Shown: positions 1 through 12,140, numbered from the stretch's first letter. The stretch: DNA of 64,000 bases from Inia geoffrensis (GCA_036417435.1 CM070900.1:166894815-166958814); one strand, 5' to 3'. The notes: generated by a model from the letters alone, not told the origin. Translations and numbers: made by a program.

Positions 1-2830
1 ATGATAGCAAAGATCAGTAAAGCTAAAAGCTGGTTCTTTCAGAAGATAAACAGAATGGATAAAACATTAGCCAGACTCATCAAGAAAAAAGGGAGAAGAC
101 TCAAATCAATACAATTAGACATGAAAAAGGAAAAGTAATAACTGACAGTGCAGAAATAAAAAAGATCATGAGAGATTACTACAAGCAACTATATGTCAAT
201 AAAATGGACAACCTGGAAGAAATGGACAAATTCTTAGAAAAGCACAGCCTTCTGAGACTGTACCAGGAAGAAATAGAAAATATAAAAAGACCAATCACAT
301 GCACTGAAATTGAGACTGTGATTAAAAATCTTCCAACAAACAAAAGCCCAGGACCAGATGGCTTCACAGGAGAATTCTATGAAACATTTAGAGAAGAGCT
401 AACACCTATCCTTCTCAAAATCTTCCAAAATACAGCAGAGGGAGGAACACTCCCAAACTCATTCTACAAGGCCACCATTATCTTGATACCAAAACTAGGT
501 GAAGATGTCACAGAAAAAGAAAACTACAGGCCAATATCACTGATGAATATAGATGCAAAAATCCACAACAAAATACTAGCAAACAGAATCCAACAGCACA
601 TTAAAAGGATCATACAACTTCATCAAGTGGGGTTTATCCCAGGAATGCAAGTATTCTTCAATATAGACAAATCAATGTGATAAACCATATTAACAAATTG
701 AAGGAGAATAACCATATGATCATCTCAATAGATGCAGGAAAAGCTTTCAACAAAATTCAACACCAATTTACAATAAAAACCCTCCAGAGGGCTTCCCTGG
801 TGGCGCAGTGGTTGACAGTCCACCTGCCGATGCAAGGGACATGGGTTCGTGCCCCGGTCCGGGGAGATCCCACATGCTGCGGAGCGGCTAGGCCCATGAG
901 CCATGGCTGCTGAGCCTGTGCATCCAGAGCCTGTGCTCTGCAATGGGAGAGGCCACAACAGTGAGAGGCCCAAGTACCGCAAAAAAAAAAAAAAAAAAAA
1001 AACCCTCCAGAAAGTAGGTATACAGGGAACTTACTTCAACATAATAAAGGACAAATATGACACCTCACAAGCAACATCATTCTCAATGGTGAAAAACTGA
1101 AACCATTTCCACTAAGATCAGGAACAAGACAAGGTTGCCCACTCTCACCACTATCATTCAACATAGTTTTAGAAGTTTTAGCCACAGCACTCAGAGAAGA
1201 AAAGGAAATAAAAGTAATCCAAATCGGAAAAGAAGAAGTAAAGCTGTCACTGTTTGCAGATGACATGATACTATACGTAGAGAATCCTAAAGATGCTACC
1301 AGAAAACTACTAGAGCTAATCAATGAATTTGGTAAAGTAGCAGGATACAAAATTAATGCACAGAAATCTCTTGCATTCCTAAAGACTAATGATGAAAAAT
1401 CTGAAAGAGAAATTAAGGAAACACTCCTAATTACCACTGCAACAAAAAGAAGAAAATACCTGGGAATAAACATACCTAAGGAGACAAAAACCTGTATGCA
1501 GAAAACCACCAGACACTGATGAAAGAAATTAAAGATGATATAAATGGATGGATAGATATACCATGTTCTTGGATTGGAAGAATCAACATTGTGAAAATGA
1601 CTCTACTACCCAAAGCAATCTACAGATTCAATGCGAGCCCTATCAAATTACCAATGGCATTTTTCATAGAACTAAAACAAAAAATTTCACAATTTGTATG
1701 GAAACACAAACAACCCCAAATAGCCAAAGCAATCCTGAGAAAGAAAAATGGAGCCAGAGGAATCAGGCTCCCTGACTTCACACTATACTACAAAGCTACA
1801 GTAATCAAGACAGTATGGTACTGGCACAAAAACGGAAAGATAGATCAATGGAATAGGCTAGAAAGCCCAGAGATAAACCCATGTACCTATGGTCACCTTA
1901 TCTTTGATAAAGAAGGCAAGAATATACAATGGAGAAAAGACAGCCCCTTCAATAAGTGGTGCTGTGAAAACTGGACAGCTTCATGTAAAAGAATGAAATT
2001 AGTACACTCCCTAACACCATACACAAAAATAAACTCAAAATAGATTAAAGACCTAAATGTAAGGCCAGACACTATAAAACTCTTAGAGGAAAATATAAGC
2101 AGAACACTCTATGACACAAATCACAGCAAGCTCCTTTTTGACCCACCTCCTAGAGAAATGGAAATAAAAACAAAAATAAACAAATGGGCTAATGAAACTT
2201 AAAAGCTTTTGCATAGCAAAGGAAACCCTAAAAAGACAAAAAGAATGGGAGAAAATATTTGCAAATGAAGAAACTGACAAAGGATTAATCTCCAAAATAT
2301 ACAAGCAGCTCATGGAGCTCAATATGAAAAAAACAAACCCAATCCAAAAATGGGCAGAAGAGGTAAATAGACATTTCTCCAAAGAAGATATCCAGATTGC
2401 CAACAAACACATGAAAGGGTGCTCAAAATCACTAATCATTAGAGAAATGCAAATCAAAACTACAGTGAGGTATCCCTCACACTGGTCAGAATGTCCATCA
2501 TCAAAAAATCTACAAATAATAAATGCTGGAGAGGGTGTGGGGAAAAGGAACCCTCTCTCACTGTTGGTGGGAATGTAAATTGATACAGCCTCTGTGGAGA
2601 ACAGTATGGAGGTTCCTTAAAAAACTAAAAATAGAACTACCATTTGACCTAGCAATCTCACTACTGAGCATTGAGAAAACCATAATTCAAAAAGAATCAT
2701 ATACCATAATGTTTATTGCAGCATTATTTACAATAACTGGGACATGGAAGCAACCTACTTGTCCAACGACAGATTAGAATAAAGAAGATGTGGCACATAT
2801 ATACAACAGGATATTACCCAGCCATAAAAT
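1..2830 (+). pseudogene. L1 ORF2 remnant (reverse transcriptase and C-terminal region), copy A
   Basis: ORF2p is the L1 endonuclease/reverse transcriptase that copies L1 RNA at the target site. Here 168-680 encodes the first RT part, with the SPGPDGF block at about 345-365 and YRPISL at about 523-540. The frame is lost near 665-680. Motif A follows at about 722-755, with its catalytic Asp kept (SIDA) but the later Asp changed to Asn. The SINE at 789-1002 then splits the domain. The catalytic FADD box is intact at 1253-1264. In 1519-2043 the frame ends at a TAG at 2041-2043 where copy B has TGG. A short indel near 2190 shifts the frame again, and the C-terminal Cys/His region (about 2524-2580) is also split between frames. 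It cannot make a working protein. Confidence 0.92.
789..1002 (+). mobile_element. CHR-type SINE, short form, nested in L1 copy A
   Basis: A tRNA-derived SINE starting GGGCTTCCCTGG, with a pol III A-box-like TGGCGCAGTGG and a B-box-like GGTTCGTGCC. It ends in a block like GAGGCC..AGTACCGC and a run of about 20 A. The duplicated target AAAACCCTCCAG lies at 776-787 and again just after the A run, ending at 1010. Removing the insert and one target copy restores the L1 RT sequence, so the SINE is younger than the L1. Confidence 0.95.
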
Positions 2831-3345
2831 GAAATGAAATTGAGTTATTTGTAGTGACATGGATGGACCTAGAGACTGTTACACAGAGTGAGGTCAGAAA
2901 GAGAAAAACAAATACTGTATACTAACACATATATATGGAATATAAACAAACAAACAAACAAAAGGCTCTGAAAAACCTAGGGGCAAGACAGGAATAAAGA
3001 TGCAGACGTAGAGAATAGACTTGAGGACACAGGGACTAGGAAGTGTAAGCTGGGACGAAGTAAGAGTGACATGGACATATATACATTATCAAATATATAA
3101 TAGATAGCTAGTGGGAAGCAGCCGCATAGCACAGAGAGATCAGTTTGGTGCTTTGTGTCCACCTAGAGGGGTGGGATAGGGAGGGTGGGAGGGAGACGCA
3201 AGAGGGAGGAGATATGGAGATATATGTATACGTATAGCTGATTCATTTTGTTATACAGCAGAAACTAACCATTGTAAAGCAACTATACTCCAATTAAGGT
3301 TAAAAAAATTAAAATAAATAAATAAGTAAGTAAGTAAAATAAATT

Positions 3346-5190
3346 TGGCAATGGACAGTTACATGGGAAAGAAATAGAAACTCTACAGAGAAAAGTACTA
3401 CATATTGCTGAAATCCTCACTACAGTTTCCCATATATTTTCAACTTTCATCTTGGACAAGTGGTAGAATTACACTTCACTTTCCCCTTTGGAGTTAGGTT
3501 GCAAATATGACTTTTTTGCCCTTTGAAATGTAAATGGAAGGTGTATGTGATTTATGGTGGAAAACCTTAAGAGCCAGTAAGCTATTTGAGACGTTATTTT
3601 CCTCACATCTTCAGGGATAAGGAAGTGTATATCCATTAATAACTGATGAGAGACCCTCACCAATTCCACTCAAAACATATTAATCATATTGAACATGTGG
3701 AAATCAAAGGAATATTTTTAACTTGTTTATTAAATTTCAAAAAGTAAGAGAAATGTATGGTTATCTAATAGATGTAAACATAGAAAATACTATGTTTAGA
3801 CAGGGAAGAAACATTAACAGACATTAATTTAATTTTTATACTTTGGTTTGATACTCAAAAATAATAAAACACTATTAAACAGTAAATTAAAGTTAATTTT
3901 ATATTTTTATATACTAATCTATTAACATATTAACTTTCTATTTAAATGTCTGTGAGAGCACACTTGCATAAATCAGTGGTATGGAATTAGTTTTCACTTA
4001 CCTGAATTTATCACTATTTTTTAACTACTTAAAGTATTTGAGTGCCCAGTACTGATGATAAAAAGTATATATTGATTAATTCATAGTAAAGATTAGATCA
4101 TACACTGATAATCTTAAAAACGTGCTATTTCATGTTTTAAATAGTCATCCATGGACAGAAGTGAAGAGCAAAATATGCATCAATTAGAAACATGTTTTAA
4201 CGTAATATTGCATTATAATAATGAATGAATTTTATTTATCATTTTTAATGTTTACTGAATAATGTCTCCAGCAAATAATTAATGATACAAATTGTCAAGA
4301 ATATATAACTTATTTTATCTTCTAGATATTTTTCTCTGTAAATATGGGGATAAAATTTTACAAATCACAAAAAGGCCAGTATGTGCATTATTCTACTGTC
4401 AATAATTGATTCACAGAATAAAAAAATATTTTGTTTTCATAAATTATTCCATTACACAGTAACTGTGAAACAAAACTACATGACCTATGATTCATGTAAT
4501 AGCAGATTCAAAAAAGAAAATTAGAAGCAAATATACAGAAACAAGATTTTAAGAAATAATAGAGAAAGCTACCCTTGGTTGAAGAAACATTTGAGTCTAA
4601 AAATTATAAATGTTTACTGAGCTACAGGCAACATTGAGGCAAAAAAAAAGCTATTCATCTATACATATCCTAGTAAAATTTCTGTATTCTCAGAACTTAA
4701 AGGAAAGGAAAGAAAATCTTTTAAGCTTCCTGATAAGTCACTTAAAAAGTAAAATATTCAAACGTATTAAACTTCTCCTCTCTAACACTGGAAGCTAGAA
4801 GAATATATGAAAATAATCTTCTACCCAGAAATCATATATCAGGTTAAGATAGTATTACTTTTTAAGAGATATTTCACCTTCTCAGTGTGGAAAAAAAAAT
4901 TTGTAGAATGCAAGAATGCAAAGTCTGTGTGGGGATGCAACTCACTTGTAGACAATACTTAACAGGGGGCTCTAACACAAAATAAAATTAATGAGGAAAA
5001 AAAGACATCAATATAAAAGACAATGAAGAGGAAGTTGTGGGGTGACCTTATAACACTGCTTAGAAAGATTTATATTGTCAACATTGGCTGGGTCTAGAAA
5101 AAATCTATACGCTTTTAATATTTGTAATAATGATTAAAATGTTAAAATACTGCTTACAAAAAACATAGGTAGTGTTCCTTCACAAAATAA
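3346..5190. other. AT-rich DNA, no feature recognised
   Basis: About 1.8 kb of AT-rich sequence with only short open frames. I recognise no repeat family, exon or RNA gene here. Confidence 0.6.
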
Positions 5191-5204
5191 GGAGTCAGAA
5201 ATCC

Positions 5205-5404
5205 TTTTTTTTGCGGTACGTGGGCCTCTCACTGTTGTGGCCTCTCCCGTTGCCGAGCAACGGCTCCGGACGCGCAGGCTCATAGGCCATGGCTCACGGG
5301 CCCAGCCACTCCTCGGCCTGTGGGATCTTCCCAGACCGGGGCATGAACCCGCGTCCCCTGCATCGGCAGGCAGACTCTCAACCACTGTGCCACCAGGGAA
5401 GCCC
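5205..5404 (-). mobile_element. CHR-type SINE, short form
   Basis: The reverse complement starts GGGCTTCCCTGG (plus-strand end near 5404) and ends in a short A tail (T run at 5205-5212). The likely target duplication is imperfect: GGAGTCAGAA at 5191-5200 and AGGCGTCAGAA at 5405-5415. The open frames on both strands at 5134-5437 are explained by this SINE. Confidence 0.93.
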
Positions 5405-5729
5405 AGGCGTCAGAATTCTTTACATGACTTTGATTAGGGTCTAAAATTTATCTCATGCATTTGAATTTAACTTTCCTTTCTCTTTGGTCATGGGGATTAG
5501 GTACTGAATGAGGATATGCCAATCCAGGAAAAGAATAGCAAACTAGTCAACCTGAAGAGGTTTCTAAACATGTGAGGGTTTATTGTTTTATTTTGCTTTT
5601 TTTTTTTTTGAGAAAGAATTAAAAAGAGATTTTTTAAATATATTTTCAGTAAAAGAAACCTCTCAGAAAAAAATCGTAATGTAATATAAGTTAAAGTCAA
5701 AATTACCCTCCATACCTAAACTAAGTTCC

Positions 5730-5794
5730 CTTGCTTTTTAAAATTACTGCACTTGCTTTTTAAAATTGTTGTACTTGCTTTCTAAAATCGTATC
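5730..5794. repeat. Tandem 22-mer, about three copies
   Basis: Units beginning CTTGCTTTTTAAAATT start at 5730 and 5752. A third, more diverged unit (CTTGCTTTCTAAAATC) starts at 5774. This is a short local duplication with no coding sense. Confidence 0.8.
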
Positions 5795-6094
5795 TATGGA
5801 GCAGTTGGTCACAAAGCCTTTTTCTTTGTCCTCTTCATACCTTTCACCTTGGGTGTTTTATAAAATATAATCCTGGTGTAGGTAGATCTTTCTTCTTCCT
5901 TCTTTAGTGTTTGTCATACTGGCTCTCAGTGTCTGGTTTATACTCTCTCCCAGGCACCCCGAACCACATAAAACATTTTTCTTACATCTCATGCAATATG
6001 TTAAAACTACCTATATCTTTTCATTTTTCCCCAACTTCCAGTTTTTTTTTTTTTTTTAGTTTTACTTTTAAAATGTTGTTCTTTCCTTCAGAGT

Positions 6095-6210
6095 TAGGAG
6101 AATAAGGAGGAAGAGAAGGAAAAGGAGAGGAGGAAGAAAAAAAAAAGGAAAGAAGGCAGGCAGGCAGGCAGGCAGGTAGGAAGGAAGGAAGGAAGGAAGA
6201 AGGGAAAGAG
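6095..6210. repeat. Purine-rich simple repeat (GGAA/GGCA)
   Basis: A run of more than 100 bases, nearly all purine on the + strand, with GAGGAA, GGCA and GGAA units (six or more CAGG/GGCA units at about 6155-6178, then GGAA units). A T run lies at about 6041-6057. The frame at 6021-6224 on the minus strand is a product of this repeat. Confidence 0.9.
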
Positions 6211-6646
6211 GAGAATAAAAACAAAAAATAAAAACTCTCAACAGAATTTTAGGAACTAAACCCTTTTGAATACCAGAATTTTAGCTTTTATCTTTAGTTT
6301 TTCAAAATGGAAGAGCACTGAGTCACTAGGGTAGCTACACTCAAGGATTAAGCTTTGGGATAGGGTGGGATCTATGCGTTTTTGTTTCACATTCCTTCTC
6401 CATTTCCCACATGTGATCAGTTACCAAAGTCTGTAAATATCAACTCCACTGTAATTGCTTCTTGGAAAAGAAGGCATCATCTAAAAACACTGTTAGCTTG
6501 TTCTTCTTATCTCTAGGTTATTTCTAGGGAAAACTCTCTATTTTCTATAATCATTCATCTACCTTAAATGAAGATTTGATTTTCTAAAATTTTGTTTCCC
6601 ATTTAAAATCTCCTATAAGCTTTGATAACTTATGCAATAAATTGCG

Positions 6647-6939
6647 GGGCTTCCCTGGTGGCGCAGTGGTTAAGAATCTGCCTGCCAATGCAGGGGACAC
6701 GGGTTCGAGCCCTGGTCTGGGAAGATCCCACATGCCGCAGAGCAACTAAGCCCCTGAGCCACAACTACTGAGCCTGCGTGTCTAGAGCCTGTGCTCCACA
6801 ACAGGAGAAGCCACAATGAGAAGCCCGCGCACTGCGATGAAGAGTAGCCCCCACTCGCCGTAACTAGAGAAAGCCTGTGCACAGAAACGAAGACCCAACG
6901 CAGCCAAAAATAAATAAACAAATGTATGTTAAATAAATA
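6647..6939 (+). mobile_element. CHR-2-like SINE, long form
   Basis: It has the same 5' tRNA-like half as the short SINEs. It continues past the AGAAGCCCGCGCACTGC block into a further segment (about 6835-6905) ending in CAAAAATAAATAAA units. The target duplication AATAAATTGCG at 6636-6646 recurs as AATAAACTGCG at 6940-6950. The longer 3' half matches the form shared more widely in Cetartiodactyla, and the short form lacks it. Confidence 0.92.
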
Positions 6940-7428
6940 AATAAACTGCGAAATCCTTAGCACTGCCTTCTAAGATTTTCACTGAATATCTCTTTTTTTT
7001 TCTTGAGGAAAGTGATTATTTCTTATTCTTTATATTTAGAGCATTTCTTTACATGACTGGAATGATATATATTGTCACAGGTTTTTAACTCAATCTAAGT
7101 TAATATAAACTTGAGTTATTATTAACTTTATCATATGGTTTAATATGTGAAACAATTACAGAAATTTCCTTCTATAACATCTTCCTCCACCTGGCAAACT
7201 ATGGACACTATGGTTTGTTATTTTAATTCATCAAATGTGAAAAAGTATGTTGCATATATAATAAAGAGATATTCTAGTCTCTTTTATTTTGAGGACTAAT
7301 ATCTTAACATCTTACATACATAGTTGATGAGGCTGATACCACTGCCATTTGTAAAAAATATAGAAAGAATATAACATAAAATAAATTTTTACGTGCCCCC
7401 TTTAATATTATCTATCTATCCATCTATT

Positions 7429-7893
7429 ATTGGTTGAATTTTGTCCCTCAAGAAAGATATGTTGAAGTCCTAACCTTCAGTACCAGAATGTGCCCTTTTT
7501 AAATGGAGGTTTATACAGAGGTAATAAGTTAAAATGAAGTCATTAAGGTGGGCCCTAATCCAACTTGACCTGTGTCCTTATTAAAAATAGGAAAATGTGG
7601 ACACAGACAGACATCACAGAGGGAGACAACTTGAAGAGATACAGGGAGAGAACACCATGTAACAGTGGAAGATTGGAATGATACGTCTACAAGCCAAGGA
7701 ACACAAATGTTTATTGATAAAACCACCAGAAGCTAAGAGAGTGGCATGGAACACATTCTCCTTCAGATACCTCAAAAGAACAAATTCTGCCAACATTTGA
7801 TTTCAGAAATCCCAGTCTCTATAATTGTAGGAAAATAATGTTCTGTTATTTTAAACCATCCAGGTTGTGGTACTTTGTTACATTAGCCCTGAG
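7429..7893 (+). mobile_element. MaLR-type solo LTR (MLT1/MST-like)
   Basis: This is an ancient LTR of the mammalian ERVL-MaLR group, in forward orientation. I recognise the ordered blocks: a start like GGTTGAATTTTGTCCC, GTTGAAGTCCTAACC, GTGGGCCCTAATCCAA, the CTTATTAAAAATAGG box, GTGGACACAGACAGA, and an end like GGTACTTTGTTACATTAGCC. No internal viral sequence adjoins it, so it is a solo LTR. The subfamily name is uncertain. A second member in opposite orientation lies at 29950-30489. Confidence 0.75.
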
Positions 7894-7942
7894 AAATTAA
7901 TTATCTATCTATCTATTTTTATCTATCTATCTATCTATCATC
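7894..7942. repeat. (TATC)n microsatellite
   Basis: Two runs of TATC separated by a T-rich break, directly after the LTR. A shorter TATC run lies at about 7409-7426 just before the LTR. Confidence 0.92.
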
Positions 7943-7997
7943 AATTTGTCTTCTATCATCTCAGTTGTATTCCTGCATTACAAATATATTAGCCTTG

Positions 7998-8214
7998 GGG
8001 CTTCCCTGGTGGCACAGTGGTTGAGAGTCCGCCTGCTGATGCAGGGGACATAGGTTCGTGCCCCAGTCCGGGAAGATCCCACATGCTGCGGAGCGGCTGG
8101 GCCCGTGAGCCATGGCCGTTGAGCCTGCGCATCCGGAGGCTGTGCTCCACAAAAGGAGAGGCCACAACAGTGAGAGGCCCGCGTACCGCAAACAAAACAA
8201 AACAAAACAAGAAA
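7998..8214 (+). mobile_element. CHR-type SINE, short form
   Basis: A full short-form SINE ending in CGCGTACCGC and an (AAAAC)n tail. It has a perfect 18-base target duplication, at 7980-7997 and 8215-8232 (starts ACAAATATATTAG). This is one of the clearest target-primed insertions in the window and probably fairly young. Confidence 0.96.
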
Positions 8215-8232
8215 ACAAATATATTAGCCTTG

Positions 8233-9720
8233 TTTTGATGAAAAAATAAGGAGGTGGTGACAAAAGTTGCTTGTGACTACACCTGTTGTTACACCTGCTA
8301 CATGTAAATTATCTCATGGACACTTTCAATTTTCAGCAATGTCCAGGTTGCTAAATAGCCCATAAAGTTGGCTGTGTATCTCAGTTCCTAATTGTATGGC
8401 TCCTGTTTAACCTGTTGTTATCCCAGATAACATCTTCTTGGATTGTGCCAGTGCAGATGGGTTTTCAACCTCATCCAAGCAGTTTCAGAACCAGACCTTA
8501 CTGTCTGTTCTTCGTTTGAGGCCTGAGATGTCAGATAATATTCTCCCTTATGTCAAGGTATTGGGAATTACATATCCTTTCTTTCCCCTGAGTCTTGATC
8601 AGAGCAATCCTGCTCTACAATAACATTTCTTAATCAAGAATTCTGTGGATTAGAGATTGGAGATCTCAGTTCCTATCTTTAAATGAATCTAGTATGTAAA
8701 TTATTTCACCTATTCCTCAGTGATTTGTGCTGGGTAATAAAGTGACTAGCAATATTTGGTAGGTAATACAAAGAATATAAATCTTGTTACCCTCCTATTC
8801 CAAGACAATGAGTGCCTGCTCATAGGTCATTGACATAACTAAAGTGTCTATATGGATGTATACACATACACAAAGGTTCATGCACATACACAAACATGAG
8901 CCCAAACATATTGGATTTTGAAAAGAGGATAATATGGCATTTATTGGAATAATAGGATCTAATTGGATGATATTTGTGGAGGTGATCAGGAAGTCAATAT
9001 TTCCAAAAGATGTCAGTTCACATAGATGACATTTTCTCAAATCAAGTCATTCACTCTCCAATAAACTCCTAGGCAATGTTCATTTTGCTCAGTGTAACAA
9101 CTCTGAAAAAAATAAATGTTAATGCTGACAGTATCAACTGAACAGAGCAATTCTGCTCTTGGAATGTAAAACTGGGTAACATGAATCTACTTTGCTAAAT
9201 AAATTTATGATTGCTTGCTGATTGTTTTTATCCCTCTCACTGTAGTGTAGACATTTGGCAATAGTATAAAATATTTACAAATTTTCCAAGTTAGAGACCA
9301 GAAAAATTACATCTTGATTAAGAATGTCAATATTGTTAGAAAAGCTAATCTAACATAACAAATTATCAAAATATGTATTTTCAAAGTAGAAATGCTGCTG
9401 GTTAAAATATTCCCACTACTTCCATGTAGTAATTAAGCAAATAGAAATAACTAGTTTGATAAAGTACAGATTTTTCTCACCTCTAACATCAAAATGTCCA
9501 ATTACAAAAAAATTGTACTGGAGTTTTGAATAAGAATATACAAGTGGGATATTATAACCTTCCTCATTTAAAATATAACAATTCAATTTTTTTCTAAGAG
9601 GTCAAATTTATTCTGCCAATCTATTTCCTATTATGTATAGACAGGCCTGCAGCTTTTTTTTTTTTTTTCGTGAAATGGAAAATTTGTAAATATTGTCATG
9701 GATGAGTATTAATGGACAAA
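8233..9720. other. AT-rich DNA, no feature recognised
   Basis: I see no gene. 8300-8640 has somewhat higher GC and a 61-codon frame (8438-8623), but no splice-site or family support. A T run of about 14 lies at 9656-9669. Confidence 0.55.
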
Positions 9721-10326
9721 TATTTTTTCCAGTTTTATTGAGAATTAATTCATATACATCACTATATAAGTTTAAGGCATATAGAAGGATGGTTTGATTT
9801 ACTTATATTGTGACATGATTACCACAATAAATTCAACTAACCTCCATCTTCTCATACAGATACAATAAAAAGAAAAGAAAAAAGAAAAAAAAAATATTTT
9901 CCTTGTGATGAAGACTCTTAGGATTTATTTACTCTCTTAACAATTTTCTTATATATCATACAGCCGTGTTAGCACTAGTCATCATGCTGTACATTACCTA
10001 CGAAGTAGCACTTATTTATCTTATAACTGGAAATTTGTATGTTTTGACCATCTTCCAATTTCCTCTTCCCCCACCCTCAGATTCTGGTAACCACAAGTCT
10101 GAGTGTCATCTCTTTTCCTGTGAGTTTTTTGGGTTGGGGCTTTGTTTGTTTTGCTTGTTGGTTTAGATTCTACATACAAGATATAAATGAGATTGTGCAG
10201 TATTTATCTTTCTCCGTCTGACTTATTTCACTTAGCATAATGCCTTCAAGGTCCATCTATGTTGTGGCAAATGGTAGGACTTCCTCATTTATTTATGGCT
10301 GAATAATATTTCATTGCATGTATGTA

Positions 10327-10327
10327 T

Positions 10328-10354
<27 letters not shown>
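10327..10354. repeat. (CA)n microsatellite
   Basis: A CA run of about 13 units followed by TATATT, inside the antisense L1M. Confidence 0.93.
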
Positions 10355-10359
<5 letters not shown>

Positions 10360-10753
10360 TATATGTCAAAACTTCTTTAACCATTTATTCATCAATGGAC
10401 ACTTAGGTTGTGTCCATGTCTTGGCTATTGTAAATAATGCTGCTATGAACATGCAGGTGCAGATATCTTTTTGAGTTAGTGTTTTTGTTTCCTTTGGATA
10501 TACTCCCAGAAGTGAAATTGCTGAACTATGTGGTGATTCTATTTTTAATTTTTGAGGATCCTTCATACTGTTTTCCATAGTGGCTGTATCAATGCACAAT
10601 CCCACCAACAGTGCACAAGAGTTTCCTTTACTCCATATCCATACCAGAATTTGTTATCTCTTGTCTTTTTAATGGCCATTCTAACAGGCATGAAGTGATA
10701 GCTCACTGCAGTTTTAATTTGAATTTCCCTAATGACTAGTGATTACACATATT

Positions 10754-10967
10754 TTTTTTTTGTTTGTTTCTTTTGCGGTACACAGGCCTCTCACTGTTGT
10801 GGCCTCTCCCGTTGCGGAGCAACAGGCTCTGGACGTGCAGGCTCAGCGGCCATGGCCCACGGGTGCAGCCGCTCTGCGGCATGTGGGATCTTCCCAGACC
10901 GGGGCACGAACCCGTGTCCCCTACATTGGCAGGTGGAGTCTCAACCACTGCGCCACCAGGGAAGCCC
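10754..10967 (-). mobile_element. CHR-type SINE, short form, nested in L1M
   Basis: A reverse-strand short SINE. The tail lies at about 10754-10774 (T-rich with TTTG units) and the 5' end near 10967. The target duplication TACACATATT at 10744-10753 recurs as TACAGATATT at 10968-10977. The 186-codon plus-strand frame at 10739-11299 is the SINE plus antisense L1 and is not a gene. Confidence 0.94.
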
Positions 10968-12098
10968 TACAGATATTCTTTAGAGAAATGTCTATTCAGT
11001 TTCTTGCCCATTTTTCAATTGGGTTATCTGGGGATTTTTTGCTATTGAGTTGTAATATAAGTTTTTTATATATTTTGGACTTTAACCCCTTATCAGATAT
11101 ATGGTTTGCAAATATTCTTCCCATTCCACAAGTTTTCTTTTCACTTTATGGGTGGTTTCTTTTGCTGTGCAGAATAACTTTAGTTTTATGTACTCCACTT
11201 GTTTGTCTCTTATTTTGTTACTTGTGCTTTAGATGTCTTATCCAAAAGATCATTACCAAGACCCATGTCAAGAAGCTTTATTCCTATGTTTCCTTCTAGG
11301 AGTTTGATGGTTTTAGGCCTTACAGTTCAGTCATTAATCTATTTTGTGTTAATTTTTGTGAGTGCTATAAAATATGGGGCCACTTTCATTGTACATGTGA
11401 ATATCCAATTATCCCAGCACCATTTATTGAAAAGACTGTCTTTTCTCCATTGAGTGTTCTTGGCTCCTTTATCAAATATTAGTTGATTGTTGATGACTGA
11501 GTTTATTTCTGGGCTTGGAATTCTGTTTCATTGGTCTATTTATCTGTTTTTATACCAGTACCATACTGTTTTGATGACTACAGCTTTATAATATAGTTTG
11601 AAATCAGGAAGTTTGAGTTCTCTAGCTTTGTTCTCCTTTCTGGGGATTTATTTGGCTACTGGGGGTCTTTTGTGGTAATATAAATTTTAGGAGTGTTGTT
11701 TCTTCTGTAAAAAATGCCACTGGAATCTTGATAGGGATTGGATTAAATCTACAGGTGGCTTTTCATATTATTGACATTTTAACAATATTAATTCTTTCAA
11801 TTCATGAATATGGAATACCTTTCCATTTATTTGTATCTACTTTGATTTCTTTCATCAGTGTTTTACAGTTCACAGAGTAGAGATCTTTCACCTTCTTAGT
11901 TAAATTTATTCCTAAATATTTTATTGTTTTTGATGGTATGGTAAATTAGGTCAATTTCTTTATTTCTTTTTCAGAAAATTTGTTTTTAGTTTATAGAAAT
12001 GCTACTGATTTTGTATATTAATTTTTTATCCTACAACTTTACTGAATTAATTGATTAGGTCTAACAGCTTTTGGTTCAATCTTAAGGGTTTTCTGTAT

Positions 12099-12140
12099 AT
12101 AAAATTATGTCATCTGCAAATAAAATTATGTCATCTGCAA
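12099..12140 (-). repeat. Exact 21-base tandem duplication of the L1 RT FADD box
   Basis: Two perfect 21-base copies abut at 12099-12119 and 12120-12140. On the minus strand each encodes FADD followed by IIL, giving [14 protein letters not shown] in one frame. The FADD codons are 12141-12130 and 12120-12109. Normal L1 has a single box, so this is a duplication of exactly seven codons within a dead copy. Confidence 0.93.

Larger units (their letters stand above)
1..3345 (+). mobile_element. L1 LINE, copy A (5' end outside window)
   Basis: A cetartiodactyl-type L1 entered in the middle of ORF2, upstream of the reverse transcriptase. It runs through the RT and C-terminal region (to about 2830), a 3' UTR, and an A-rich tail of AAAT/AAGT units near 3300-3345. 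The 3' UTR has the usual G-rich stretch at about 3165-3215. The whole segment aligns by eye with copy B: position 1 here matches about 61686, and 2537 here matches 64000 there, after removing the SINE at 789-1002. The element is dead (frameshifts, a nonsense codon, a nested SINE). Its target-site duplication cannot be seen because the 5' end is outside. Family assignment rests on protein and UTR recognition, not a database search. Confidence 0.93.

Noticed and set aside
1..3345. Possible active retrotransposon
   Set aside because: FADD is intact in copy A, but frameshifts, a TAG at 2041-2043 and a nested SINE exclude a working ORF2.
10739..11299. 186-codon plus-strand frame
   Set aside because: It runs through a reverse-strand SINE and then antisense L1M. 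The protein has the usual SINE-derived wording (TVVASPVAEQ, HVGSSQTGART) and no host domain.
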